64,000 bases of DNA, taken from positions 1 to 64,000 of the forward strand of contig JAHELS010000001.1 in NCBI GenBank assembly GCA_024644085.1, written 5' to 3'. Positions 38,530-47,689 of this stretch are shown piece by piece (position 1 is the first letter of the stretch; each line of letters begins with the position of its first letter). The translations under genes were made by a program, and so were the position numbers. The stretch comes from Rhodopirellula sp. GTDB lineage: Bacteria; Planctomycetota; Planctomycetia; Pirellulales; Pirellulaceae. The notes beneath the pieces were generated by a model that saw only the letters and a program-made list of their open reading frames with translations, searched no databases and was not told where the DNA came from.

Positions 38530-39489
38530 CTATTCGGCCGTGAGCGCGTCGGCGGGAATCACCACGGTTCCCATGTCGGTCACGCCCTCTTGGATCTCAA
38601 CCTCAAAGCGACTGCGGCTCCATTCCACCTCGTCCCCGCCGATCGTTACCGTCTTGATCGCACCCGCCTCGTGGAAGGCACGGAACACCAATGTCTCCCC
38701 CACCGGCAATCCCTTGATTGTCAAATCGCCGTTCTCATCGCTGATCCCGGCGAAGGGATGCGTCAACACCAGCACGTAACCTTTCATCCACGGATGAATG
38801 TTGCAATCAACCGGAATTGGCGCGGGTTCGTCCATTTTCAGCTCGATCAGAGCCTCCTTGCCGGCGGGGATCATCAGGTTTTCCGCCTTGTTATTGAAGA
38901 AGCTCAGATTCGCGTTGTGACCGACTTCATCCGGATTGGTCACTCTTAACGTGTCACCGACCTGGCTCAGCGCAATATGAGGCTCGAAGCGACAATTCTC
39001 GTTTGCGAGTGTCACGGTGGCGCCGCGCGGTTCGATTCCGGTCAATTCCGAGCCGCCACGTCCGGTGTAGACATAGACCAACGCGTTCTTGATTCCTTTG
39101 TTCTCAGGATGGACCAGCAACCGCTCATTGCGAAGATCGAACTGGCCGCAAAACGACTGATCTTGCGTGACATTGACCTTGGCGGCCTCGACGGCATCGC
39201 CGCCATACTCGAAGCGCATCTTCAACGTTCCTCCCTCTGCCGCGACTGCCTCGGTCGCATTGGCCTCGGTGGCGGCCGGCGAGGACTCGGTGGCATCCGC
39301 GACCTCCGCTTCAGTGACCTCCGGTTCGGTGACCTCCGGTTCGGTGACCTGCGACTCCGCTGCGGGGACGGGTGGATTCGGGATTGCTGTCGACCGCTCG
39401 GTCTTGCCGCAAGCGACCACAAGCATCAGAGAAAGCAATGCGGCACCGTAGCCCGCGGAGGACGGAATCTTCATGTCTGGGAAATCCAA
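38530..39489 (-). CDS. Cupredoxin-like lipoprotein, paralog 1
   Basis: 319 aa; lipobox MLVVACG; VGHNANLSFFNNKAENLMIPAGK...VDCNIHPWMKGYVLVLTHPFAGISDENGDLTIKGLP; C-x2-H-x2-M (CNIHPWM) type-1 Cu motif. Confidence 0.85.
   Translation of the reverse strand: MDFPDMKIPSSAGYGAALLSLMLVVACGKTERSTAIPNPPVPAAESQVTEPEVTEPEVTEAEVADATESSPAATEANATEAVAAEGGTLKMRFEYGGDAVEAAKVNVTQDQSFCGQFDLRNERLLVHPENKGIKNALVYVYTGRGGSELTGIEPRGATVTLANENCRFEPHIALSQVGDTLRVTNPDEVGHNANLSFFNNKAENLMIPAGKEALIELKMDEPAPIPVDCNIHPWMKGYVLVLTHPFAGISDENGDLTIKGLPVGETLVFRAFHEAGAIKTVTIGGDEVEWSRSRFEVEIQEGVTDMGTVVIPADALTAE
39301..39355 (-). repeat. 15-bp tandem repeat encoding a [V-T-E-P-E]n linker in cupredoxin paralog 1
   Basis: gacctccgcttcagt / gacctccggttcggt / gacctccggttcggt / gacctgcgac...; protein VTEPEVTEPEVTEAEV. 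Confidence 0.9.
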
Positions 39490-39519
39490 AAGGAGGCTTG
39501 GTGGGACCGCGACGATGAA

Positions 39520-40281
39520 TCAATCGGCGCTCAACGAATCAGCAGGGATGACGACCGTGCCGAAGTCGTTGAGTCCAGGTTCGATTTTCACTTCGAAACG
39601 GCTGCGACTGAATTCGTCCTCTTTTCCGTTGATCGTCACGTCCTTGATCGCACCGGCTTCGTGGTAGGCGCGGAAGACCAATTCTTCACCGGCGGGCAGC
39701 CCCTTGATCAGCAGGTCGCCGTTCTCGTCGCTGACGGCCGCGAAGGGATGTTCGAGCACGACGACGAAGGCTTTCATCCACGGATGGATGTTACAGTCGA
39801 CGGGAATCGGTGCCGGCTCGGCTTCAACCAACGGGATCGGTTTATCCTGCTGCGCGGGGATCATCAGGTTTTGTTGTTTGTTGTTGAAGAAGTTAAGGTT
39901 GGCGTTGTGTCCCACCGTGTCGGGATTGGTAACTTTCAACGTATCGCCGGTTTGTGCGATCACGATATGGGGTTCGAATCGGCAATTCTCGTTGGCAAGT
40001 GTGTGTGTGTTGTTGGCGGGCTTGACGTCGTCAAGATCTGATCCGCCACGTCCCGTGTAGACGTAAACAATCACATTCTTGATCCCTTTGTTCTCCTGAT
40101 TGACCAATAACCTCTCATCAACAAGTTTGTGCTTGCCGCAAAATTCAACATCCTTGTCGACATTCACCGACCCGGGCTCGGGTGCGTCGCCGCCGTACTC
40201 GAACCGGATCTTCAAATCCCCAGTTTCAGCAACGGCGGATACTGTCATCGAAAGGAGGAACAGAACAGACAGGGGCAGCAT
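39520..40281 (-). CDS. Cupredoxin-like secreted protein, paralog 2 (start at MLPLSVLFLLS; the track extends to 40341)
   Basis: Signal peptide MLPLSVLFLLSMTVSAVAE; DLKIRFEYGGDAPEPGSVNVDKDVEFCGKH; VGHNANLNFFNNKQQNLMIPAQQ; CNIHPWM motif. Closely similar to paralog 1. Confidence 0.85.
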   Translation of the reverse strand: MLPLSVLFLLSMTVSAVAETGDLKIRFEYGGDAPEPGSVNVDKDVEFCGKHKLVDERLLVNQENKGIKNVIVYVYTGRGGSDLDDVKPANNTHTLANENCRFEPHIVIAQTGDTLKVTNPDTVGHNANLNFFNNKQQNLMIPAQQDKPIPLVEAEPAPIPVDCNIHPWMKAFVVVLEHPFAAVSDENGDLLIKGLPAGEELVFRAYHEAGAIKDVTINGKEDEFSRSRFEVKIEPGLNDFGTVVIPADSLSAD

Positions 40282-40631
40282 CGAGTTCTTCAACGTAGTC
40301 TCTCCGGATGGGATGGTGGACCGCGGGATGGTGGAGGTCAACGCTCACATCTTACCCGACGATCGAAACTTGGATGGGGCGAGGCTCATTTTTGGTGGTT
40401 CGGCCGGTCAAAAAAATGGGATGACAAACAGGAAGGCGACGACCGATTCGACCACCAGCCGTCGCCCATCGAAGGAGTGGTTGGCGAAGAAAGTGCCATC
40501 CCAGGCAGGGTGTTGGGGAATGACAGAATGCAATCTTCGGCGGGACTCCCGCATTTTATTACCCCTCGATCTGATGTCCAGCTATGACGGATTCGGCGGA
40601 ACCCCGATTTTTGCTTCCGCGCCCCATTCCC

Positions 40632-40673
40632 TGGCTGCTGTCGAAACGGGCCCTTGGCTGCTGTCGAAACGGG
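40632..40673. repeat. Two perfect 19-bp direct repeats (tggctgctgtcgaaacggg) at 23-bp spacing upstream of purD
   Basis: Copies at 40632-40650 and 40655-40673. Confidence 0.95.
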
Positions 40674-40738
40674 ACGCGAGTCTCTAAATTGCCCACTGTT
40701 GATGGTTCCGGCATTCGTTGTGCATTCAGGTATCAGAC

Positions 40739-42040
40739 ATGAACGTGTTAGTGGTCGGCGGGGGCGGGCGTGAACATGCCCTGGCATGGAAAATCTCACA
40801 AAGCCCCCGGGTTGAGAAAGTCTTCGTCGCCCCCGGAAACGCCGGCACCGCCCGCGACCTGGTCAACGTGCCGATCGCGGCAACCGACAAGGCGGCACTG
40901 ATCCAATTCGCCAAAGACGAGTCAATCGATTTGACCATCGTCGGACCCGAGGCCCCGCTGGTCGCAGGGCTGGTCGACGACATGGAAGCTGAGGGACTGC
41001 GCGTCTTTGGCCCATCGCGTGAGGCCGCCGAACTCGAAGGCAGCAAAGTCTTCTGCAAGAACCTGCTCCATACGGCGAACATCCCCACAGCCGGTTATCA
41101 AACATTCCGTAGCGGAGACGAAGCGATCCGATACATCAAGGATCGTTACCCCGAACCGGGTGAGCCGGCGCACGTGGTCGTGAAAGCCGACGGCCTGGCG
41201 GCGGGAAAAGGCGTCATCGTTTGCAGCACCCGCGATGAAGCGCTCGACGCGATCGACCGTATCGCTTCGCGACGTGAATTCGGCGAAGCGGGAGATGAAC
41301 TTATCATTGAAGAAAAACTCATCGGCCAGGAAGCAAGCGTTCTGGCGATCACCGACGGCGAGACGATCGTGACGCTGCCGGCCGCCCAGGACCACAAACC
41401 GGCCAACGATGGAGACACCGGACCGAATACCGGCGGCATGGGCGCTTACTGCCCGACTCCGATGATCGACGAAGAGATGATGACAAAGATCGAATCGGAT
41501 GTTCTGGTGCCGATCGTGCACGCAATGAAACGGGCACGCCGTCCCTTCAAGGGAGTTCTGTACGCCGGCTTGATGATGACGGCCGCCGGGCCCAAGGTGC
41601 TCGAATTCAATGTCCGATTCGGTGACCCGGAATGCCAACCATTGTTGATGCGATTGAAAACGGACCTGGTCGACATCCTCGAAGCGGCGATTGATTCAAG
41701 ACTGGCGGAGCTCGAGCCGCTCGAGTGGGACCAACGGCCGAGCATTTGCGTTGTGATGGCAAGCGAAGGGTATCCGGGCGACTACGAAAAGGGACGCGAG
41801 ATAACCGGACTCGACGAGGCTGATGCGGTCGACGGAGTCAAGGTTTTTCACGCCGGTACGAAGCTTGTCGACACGCAAGTCGTGACCGACGGTGGCCGGG
41901 TGCTTGGCGTCACGGCAATCGGCGACACGATCAGCGGCGCGAAGCTGCAAGCCTACACGGCTGTCAAACAAATCCGCTGGCGCGGGGCATGGTGCCGGAA
42001 AGATATCAGCGACAAAGCGCTGCAGACCTCCGCCACGTAG
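40739..42040 (+). CDS. purD: Phosphoribosylamine--glycine ligase
   Basis: MNVLVVGGGGREHALAWKISQSPRVEKVFVAPGNAGTARD; DHKPANDGDTGPNTGGMGAYCPTP. Confidence 0.97.
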   Translation: MNVLVVGGGGREHALAWKISQSPRVEKVFVAPGNAGTARDLVNVPIAATDKAALIQFAKDESIDLTIVGPEAPLVAGLVDDMEAEGLRVFGPSREAAELEGSKVFCKNLLHTANIPTAGYQTFRSGDEAIRYIKDRYPEPGEPAHVVVKADGLAAGKGVIVCSTRDEALDAIDRIASRREFGEAGDELIIEEKLIGQEASVLAITDGETIVTLPAAQDHKPANDGDTGPNTGGMGAYCPTPMIDEEMMTKIESDVLVPIVHAMKRARRPFKGVLYAGLMMTAAGPKVLEFNVRFGDPECQPLLMRLKTDLVDILEAAIDSRLAELEPLEWDQRPSICVVMASEGYPGDYEKGREITGLDEADAVDGVKVFHAGTKLVDTQVVTDGGRVLGVTAIGDTISGAKLQAYTAVKQIRWRGAWCRKDISDKALQTSAT

Positions 42041-42042
42041 GG

Positions 42043-43005
42043 CTACACTCGCAACAGTGACAATATACGGCGGTTCCCTTCGAGATCCTTGATGAACCGC
42101 AAGTCCGCAAGTTCGCTGGATTGATTGGCCAACGTTTCAACATCGTCGGCGATCATCGGCGAGAGTTCGAGGATCAAGCGTCCGCCGGCGCGAAGACGCT
42201 CGGCTGCCAACGGCAAGATCCGCTCGATCACCTCGGTCCCCTTCGGGCCGGCCACCAGCGCCTGTTTGGGTTCGTGCTCTCGAATCGTTGGTGACAATTG
42301 CTCGAATTCCGATTCGCTGACATAAGGCGGGTTGCTGCAAATGATGTCGAACCGATCGGGCGCTGTGACGGCATCCAGCAAATCGCTTTCGACGAACGTG
42401 ATTCGATCAGCGACTCCGTGTTGTTCCGCGTTCCACCGTGCGATCTTCAGCGCAGCGGTGCTTTGATCCACAGCCGTGATGCTCGTGTTTTTCAGATGCT
42501 TGGCGAGCGTCACCGCGATCGCCCCGCTGCCCGTCCCGACATCGGCGATGCTCAGCTCGGCGGCCGGTTCGTTCATCGCCTTGGCACAATCGAGGGCCTC
42601 GATCACCAAATGCTCGGTTTCGGGGCGCGGGATCAGCACGTCTTCGTTGACACGAAACCGCAAGGAGTAAAATTCGCGATACCCGACCAATTGGGCGACC
42701 GGCGTTCCCTCGCCACGCCGACGGACCATTTCGCGAAAGGCGATTCTCTGTTCTTCCTCGGGTTCCTCTGCAAAGGCGGTGTAGAGATCGATGCGGCTGC
42801 ACTCGCGGGCGTGGGCGAGCAGTACCTCGGCATCGAGACGTGGCGAGGAGCTTCCACGCTGCTTGAAGAACTCAGTGGTCCACTCCAAGAGCCGCAGCAC
42901 TGTCCACGAATCGGGGCTCGTGCCGGGGCCTTCGGGGTTCTCCGTCATGTTGGTTCCCCGACTGTCGCGCGAACTCGGACCCGTGGATTCTGACATCGTT
43001 TTCAA
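42043..43005 (-). CDS. prmC: Peptide chain release factor glutamine N5-methyltransferase
   Basis: 320 aa; DVLIPRPETEHLV; IADVGTGSGAIAVTLAKHL; IICSNPPYVSESE. Adjacent to prfA. Confidence 0.95.
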   Translation of the reverse strand: MKTMSESTGPSSRDSRGTNMTENPEGPGTSPDSWTVLRLLEWTTEFFKQRGSSSPRLDAEVLLAHARECSRIDLYTAFAEEPEEEQRIAFREMVRRRGEGTPVAQLVGYREFYSLRFRVNEDVLIPRPETEHLVIEALDCAKAMNEPAAELSIADVGTGSGAIAVTLAKHLKNTSITAVDQSTAALKIARWNAEQHGVADRITFVESDLLDAVTAPDRFDIICSNPPYVSESEFEQLSPTIREHEPKQALVAGPKGTEVIERILPLAAERLRAGGRLILELSPMIADDVETLANQSSELADLRFIKDLEGNRRILSLLRV

Positions 43006-43032
43006 ACAGCTCCGCTCTTTGCGCGCTGAGTC

Positions 43033-44115
43033 CTAGTCGATCATGTCGCCGCGAAGTTGGTCGCGGTCGTATTCGACCAGAGCTTCGGTCACTGGGCTGA
43101 CGTCGCCCGCGATGATCTGGTCCAACTTGTAGATCGTCAAATTGATGCGGTGATCGGTCAATCGGTTTTGCGGAAAGTTGTAAGTGCGAATCCGCTGGCT
43201 GCGATCGCCAGATCCGATCAACCCTTTGCGCTGCTCGGCCTGCTTGGCGGCTTCTTCTTCTCGTTTTTTTTCGTAGATACGCGCCTTCAACACGCGCAAC
43301 GCCTTGGCCAGATTCTTGTGCTGGCTCTTTTCATCCTGGCACTGAACAACGATTCCGGTGTCGTGGTGGGTTAGCCGAATTGCCGATTCCGTTTTGTTGA
43401 CGTGCTGGCCGCCGGGGCCGGAGGCACCAAATTTATCGACACGATAATCATCCGCTTTCAGTTCGACCTCGACATCTTCCGGTTCGGGCATCACGGCGAC
43501 GGTAGCCGCTGAGGTATGAACGCGCCCCTGGGTCTCGGTCTCCGGAACGCGTTGGACACGATGGCCTCCCGACTCGTATTGCAGGTCGCGATAGACACCT
43601 TCGCCCTCAAGCGTCAAGGTGACCTCTTTGAAACCTCCCATTTCGGTCGCGCTGGCGTCCATCACTTCGGTCTTCCACCCTCGCTGCTCCGCATAGCGTC
43701 GATACATTTCGTACAGATCGCGCGCGAACAACGCTGCTTCGTCACCACCGGTTCCAGCGCGGATTTCCATCACGCAACGGGTCCGATGGCTCTCTTCGCC
43801 GCCCACGGTCAACGACAGCAGTTCCTCCCACAACTGTTCTCGCTCGGCACGAAGATTCTCCATCTCCGTTTCTGCCATTTCGCGTTCGTCCGGGTCCTCG
43901 GCCGCCTCGGCCATCTCCTTGCAGCCGTGAATTTCGTCGGTCAGCCGCTTGAAGTCGCGATACTTGTGGGCGAGTTTTGCCAATCCACCATGTTCGCGCG
44001 CCGTCGCGCTCATCCGTGCCCCGTCGGCCAATACGTCGGGGTTCGACATGTCGCGCTCAAGCTGCTCGAACCGAGCCAGCTTTTCTTCCAGGGTGTCGCG
44101 AATCGATCCGCTCAT
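43033..44115 (-). CDS. prfA: Peptide chain release factor 1
   Basis: 360 aa; [71 protein letters not shown]. Confidence 0.97.
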   Translation of the reverse strand: MSGSIRDTLEEKLARFEQLERDMSNPDVLADGARMSATAREHGGLAKLAHKYRDFKRLTDEIHGCKEMAEAAEDPDEREMAETEMENLRAEREQLWEELLSLTVGGEESHRTRCVMEIRAGTGGDEAALFARDLYEMYRRYAEQRGWKTEVMDASATEMGGFKEVTLTLEGEGVYRDLQYESGGHRVQRVPETETQGRVHTSAATVAVMPEPEDVEVELKADDYRVDKFGASGPGGQHVNKTESAIRLTHHDTGIVVQCQDEKSQHKNLAKALRVLKARIYEKKREEEAAKQAEQRKGLIGSGDRSQRIRTYNFPQNRLTDHRINLTIYKLDQIIAGDVSPVTEALVEYDRDQLRGDMID

Positions 44116-44178
44116 GGATGAATCTTTTCAGGTGCCTGACCGCGATCGCGCCGCGGGTCGAGAAGGTTGGTTATGAAA

Positions 44179-44218
44179 ACAGCCGCATCGGTCTGTGATG
44201 CAGAGACCGTGCGGCTGT
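44179..44218 (-). terminator. Intrinsic terminator between rpmE and prfA
   Basis: Minus strand: ACAGCCGCA CGGTCT-loop-AGACCG A TGCGGCTGT then TTTTC; 9+6 bp stem with a 1-nt bulge. Confidence 0.8.
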
Positions 44219-44242
44219 GAGATGGCTGAGCAATGAGCGTAG

Positions 44243-44488
44243 TTACTTCTTCTTTCCCTTCTTTTTCTTTTGCTCGAGACTTCCGTACGTGCCGGCTGCA
44301 AATTTCTTCTGGAACTTGTCAATGCGTCCCGCCGTGTCAACGTACTTCAATTTGCCGGTATAGAAGGGATGGCACTCGTTACAGATATCGATCTTCAACT
44401 CGTTGCGCACACTGCGCGTGGTGAACGTATTGCCACAACCACAGGTAACCGTTGTTTCCTGGTAATCGGGGTGAATGCCTTCTTTCAT
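44243..44488 (-). CDS. rpmE: 50S ribosomal protein L31, zinc-binding type
   Basis: [66 protein letters not shown]...CXXC. Confidence 0.97.
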   Translation of the reverse strand: MKEGIHPDYQETTVTCGCGNTFTTRSVRNELKIDICNECHPFYTGKLKYVDTAGRIDKFQKKFAAGTYGSLEQKKKKGKKK

Positions 44489-44753
44489 GGCTATTTCGGA
44501 CGTCTTTTCTGAGGGGTTATCGAGGCGAGCCTGGCTTGGTACAGGGTCGCGGAGCCCCGTAATGTACGTCACATGCCCGCTTTTGTTCAAGGGCCAACCG
44601 GGGCTGTCTTGTACCGGTTGCTGGCTCGAAGGATCCCGGAGGTTGGCGCAACGAAACGATGCCCAAGAGCAGCAGAGCATGTTCCCCACCTTGCCGTGGC
44701 CCGCGATCCCATCGAAGCTGGCCGAGGATACGCGGCAGAACAAATAAGGCGCC

Positions 44754-45575
44754 ATGATGCCACACATCGGCATTCTCATACACGAACACGGATCATTCGG
44801 CACCCAATACTATCTCCGGTGGCTCGCGGACATCTGGAGTGAGCTGGGTCACCAGGTGACAGTGATTCAGGGACCAACCGAGGCATTCGAGGCCGACGTG
44901 GTGGTGTTGCATGTCGATTTGACCGTTGTTCCGGAAAACTATCTCGAGTTCATTCGGAGGTTTCCGGTGGTCATCAATCGCAGCGTCGAGGACATCTCAA
45001 AGCGACGGATTACCCAAAACCTCGTCGCCCAAGGCGACGATTATGACGGTCCGGTGATCGTGAAAGCGGATCGCAATTGGGGTGGACGGCGCGAAGCCCA
45101 ACTCGCTGCAAAAGGCCTGGGGCCGGACAGCGATCGCCGCATCCTGCGGGAATACCTCGTGCTTGAGTCGCAGCACCGCGTCCCCGAGGTTGTTTGGCAA
45201 GACCCGCTGATCATTGTCGACAGGTTTCTACCGGAACGCCGCGGCGATTTGTATTGCCTGCGGATGTGGAAGTTCTTTGGGGACCAGGAAGCGAGTGTAC
45301 TGGGTTTGTCACCCGAGCCCATCGTTAAAGCTGCGAACATCGTCCGCCGCGAACCACTCACGGATGTTCCAGAGGAACTACGTGAGATCAGGAAAGAACT
45401 GGGATTCGACTTCGGAAAATTCGACTACGCAATCGTCGACGGAGGGCCGGTCCTCTATGACGTGAACCGAACGCCAGCGATTCCACCACTTCCAAAGGAA
45501 CAAAACATGATCGAATTCCAAAGGCTGGCGGAGGGATTACGACCGTTTATCCTCGGCGCTGACCAAATCAGTTAA
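44754..45575 (+). CDS. ATP-grasp-fold protein
   Basis: 273 aa; [23 protein letters not shown]...[21 protein letters not shown]...[23 protein letters not shown]. Confidence 0.75.
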   Translation: MMPHIGILIHEHGSFGTQYYLRWLADIWSELGHQVTVIQGPTEAFEADVVVLHVDLTVVPENYLEFIRRFPVVINRSVEDISKRRITQNLVAQGDDYDGPVIVKADRNWGGRREAQLAAKGLGPDSDRRILREYLVLESQHRVPEVVWQDPLIIVDRFLPERRGDLYCLRMWKFFGDQEASVLGLSPEPIVKAANIVRREPLTDVPEELREIRKELGFDFGKFDYAIVDGGPVLYDVNRTPAIPPLPKEQNMIEFQRLAEGLRPFILGADQIS

Positions 45576-45630
45576 TGGGCCAAATCAGTTAATGGGCCAA
45601 ATCAGTTAATGGGCCAAATCAGTTAATGGG
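45563..45630. repeat. Four perfect 17-bp tandem repeats (ccaaatcagttaatggg) joining the 3' ends of two convergent genes
   Basis: Units 45563-45579, 45580-45596, 45597-45613, 45614-45630; the first carries the + gene stop, the last the - gene stop. Confidence 0.98.
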
Positions 45631-46468
45631 TCAGCGCGTAGGTCAGAATGTTGATCGTGATGGCATAAGCATCGATTGAAAACCGGTCGAAGAACTCCTT
45701 GGATTCTCCCTCGCGTTCCCATCCGTCGGCGATGTCGGTGTTGTGCGTGGCAACGGCCATCAATCGTCCCTGAGCGTCAAACAATCCCATGAAGTGAACC
45801 GTGCCGACTCCGGCGACACCGCCGCTGGGATACCGATGCACGCCGGGCGGGTCGGTCGACATGCCGGACTGAGCAAAGAAGATTCTCGCCGGCACCTGCG
45901 GACACTCTTTGAGTTGATAGACAATCGACATGATCGGGTGATCCCGGCCAACCGGTCGCCAGCGCCATGCCTTGGGCAATCCCCGGACGTTGAAGGCAAA
46001 GTTGTGCCACTCGGCATCACCCCAGAAATCGTCGACCCACAGAAATCCCCCGGCACCGAGATACCGCTCCAGTGCGGCCAGTTCCGAAGGCGAGAGTTTC
46101 TGCCAACCGACGTCACTCATGAAGATGAACGGATGATCGAGCAACGCGTCGTCGGTCAACCGCAACACGACCGGCTCCGGATTGACACGCATCGACGTTA
46201 ACTCGCCGAGCCTGAGGATCAGGTTTTTCTCGGCACGTGGGTAGTCCGTCTCCCAACGTTCCCAGTCGCGGCCTTCGTATCGATACCACGATTCGCCAAA
46301 ACCACCGGTGCTCTCGTACTTGATGCGGACAAACGTAAAAGCGTCTGTATCGGTCGTCTGCGAAACGATGGTGCGGTCCGAGTCCGCCAACAGGAACGGC
46401 CCGCACAGGGTCGCCCACGCGAGGAGACTTGCAATACAGATCAGGCGACGAAGCGAATCTTCGAACAT
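45623..46468 (-). CDS. DUF4159-domain secreted protein
   Basis: 281 aa; FTFVRIKYESTGGFGESWYRYEGRDWERWETDYPRAEKNLILRLGELTSMRVNPEPVVLRLTDDALLDHPFIFMSDVGW. Confidence 0.85.
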   Translation of the reverse strand: MFEDSLRRLICIASLLAWATLCGPFLLADSDRTIVSQTTDTDAFTFVRIKYESTGGFGESWYRYEGRDWERWETDYPRAEKNLILRLGELTSMRVNPEPVVLRLTDDALLDHPFIFMSDVGWQKLSPSELAALERYLGAGGFLWVDDFWGDAEWHNFAFNVRGLPKAWRWRPVGRDHPIMSIVYQLKECPQVPARIFFAQSGMSTDPPGVHRYPSGGVAGVGTVHFMGLFDAQGRLMAVATHNTDIADGWEREGESKEFFDRFSIDAYAITINILTYALTH

Positions 46469-46563
46469 GTCACGAGTTTAACAGACACGTCCGCGGGGCT
46501 TGCGGAATTTCATCCTTCCAACTCTTTGTTATTTGTGACCTCACGCACAGCGTATGCTCGGCT

Positions 46564-47529
46564 CTACTCCTGCACGGTACCGCTCTTTCGCCTCCAACGA
46601 TCAGCAACAACGGTGTCAATCACAAGCTGGCCGAGGTGGTAGACGATCATCGGTACGACACTGACGCCACAGTCGATCGCAATTTGCAATCCGACCATCA
46701 GCGTTTTTTGGCTGCCCGCGATTCCAACCGCAATCTGACTTTCCCTCGACATTTTGAAACGTTTCGCCGTGATGATTCCGAGCGACAAAGCAACACAGTG
46801 GACGACGACGGCGGATGCGAGCACGATCGCCGCAGCAAACCAACTTGCCGATGCCTCGACCGCTTCGCCGCCAGCCCCCTCAGCAGCGCTGCCGCTGGCA
46901 ACCGCGCCGAACACGACCATCACCAGGATCCCGACCTGTCCCAACAGGGAGAGACGCTGCTTTTGGCGGTCGGCCCATTTGCCAGCGCCGGCACGCCGCA
47001 TCAACTGTGCGAGTACCAGCGGCGCGACGACAATGATTGCGAGCTTTCTGACCTGCGCGACCGCATCGATCTCGGCCTGCTGCGCCAGTACCAACCAAAT
47101 ACCAAGTGGCACGACGATCACGCAGGCCAAATTGGTGACCACCGTGGTCATCATCGCGATCGAATCGTCACCGCCTGCCTTGCGAGTCCAAACCGACGCC
47201 GACGCCAGAGTACATGGCACGATTGCCGTGACGAACAAGCCTCCGAAAAGCTTCTCAGGCAGTAGCCACATCGTCGGAAGACAGAGCAAAGGTACAAGCA
47301 AAACGTTCGCAAGGATCGCGATCACCGACGGCAGCGGCTTGGTAATGCTCTTGCGAATCGTCTCGGCGCGAAGCGTCACCCCCATTGCCCACATCACAAT
47401 GAACACGATTCCGCTGCGCAGCAGAGACATTTCGAGCAACGGCGCCAGCGGATCTGCGGCGAAGTAACCCGCGGCGAAGCAAACCGCTAATGCTGTCAAA
47501 AACCAATGCTTTGTGAGACTTGCCCACAT
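46564..47529 (-). CDS. Bile acid:sodium symporter (BASS) family transporter
   Basis: 321 aa, about 9-10 TM; IVPCTLASASVWTRKAGGDDSIAMMTTVVTNLACVIVVPLGIW. Confidence 0.88.
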   Translation of the reverse strand: MWASLTKHWFLTALAVCFAAGYFAADPLAPLLEMSLLRSGIVFIVMWAMGVTLRAETIRKSITKPLPSVIAILANVLLVPLLCLPTMWLLPEKLFGGLFVTAIVPCTLASASVWTRKAGGDDSIAMMTTVVTNLACVIVVPLGIWLVLAQQAEIDAVAQVRKLAIIVVAPLVLAQLMRRAGAGKWADRQKQRLSLLGQVGILVMVVFGAVASGSAAEGAGGEAVEASASWFAAAIVLASAVVVHCVALSLGIITAKRFKMSRESQIAVGIAGSQKTLMVGLQIAIDCGVSVVPMIVYHLGQLVIDTVVADRWRRKSGTVQE

Positions 47530-47689
47530 ACTGCAATCTTCCCAAACGGCCTATCGGCGAATCGTCGTGCGAATCTAAGATCGCGGCTCGCCCAGAGGAA
47601 CCAACTCTGCGTAACAGGACACCGGATCGCTAGCATAGCCGAAGACTTGGCCAGGCGAGTGTGAATCCATCGGCGGGAAGGAACTCCGC

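Noticed and set aside
38977-40041. 354-aa + strand ORF over the cupredoxin genes
   Set aside because: Spans two separate minus-strand genes and their gap; shadow ORF.
40530-40562. GCGGG-ACT-CCCGC-ATTTTATT hairpin about 190 nt upstream of purD
   Set aside because: Short stem with a 3-nt loop and a poor T-tract; no leader ORF seen, so not called an attenuator.
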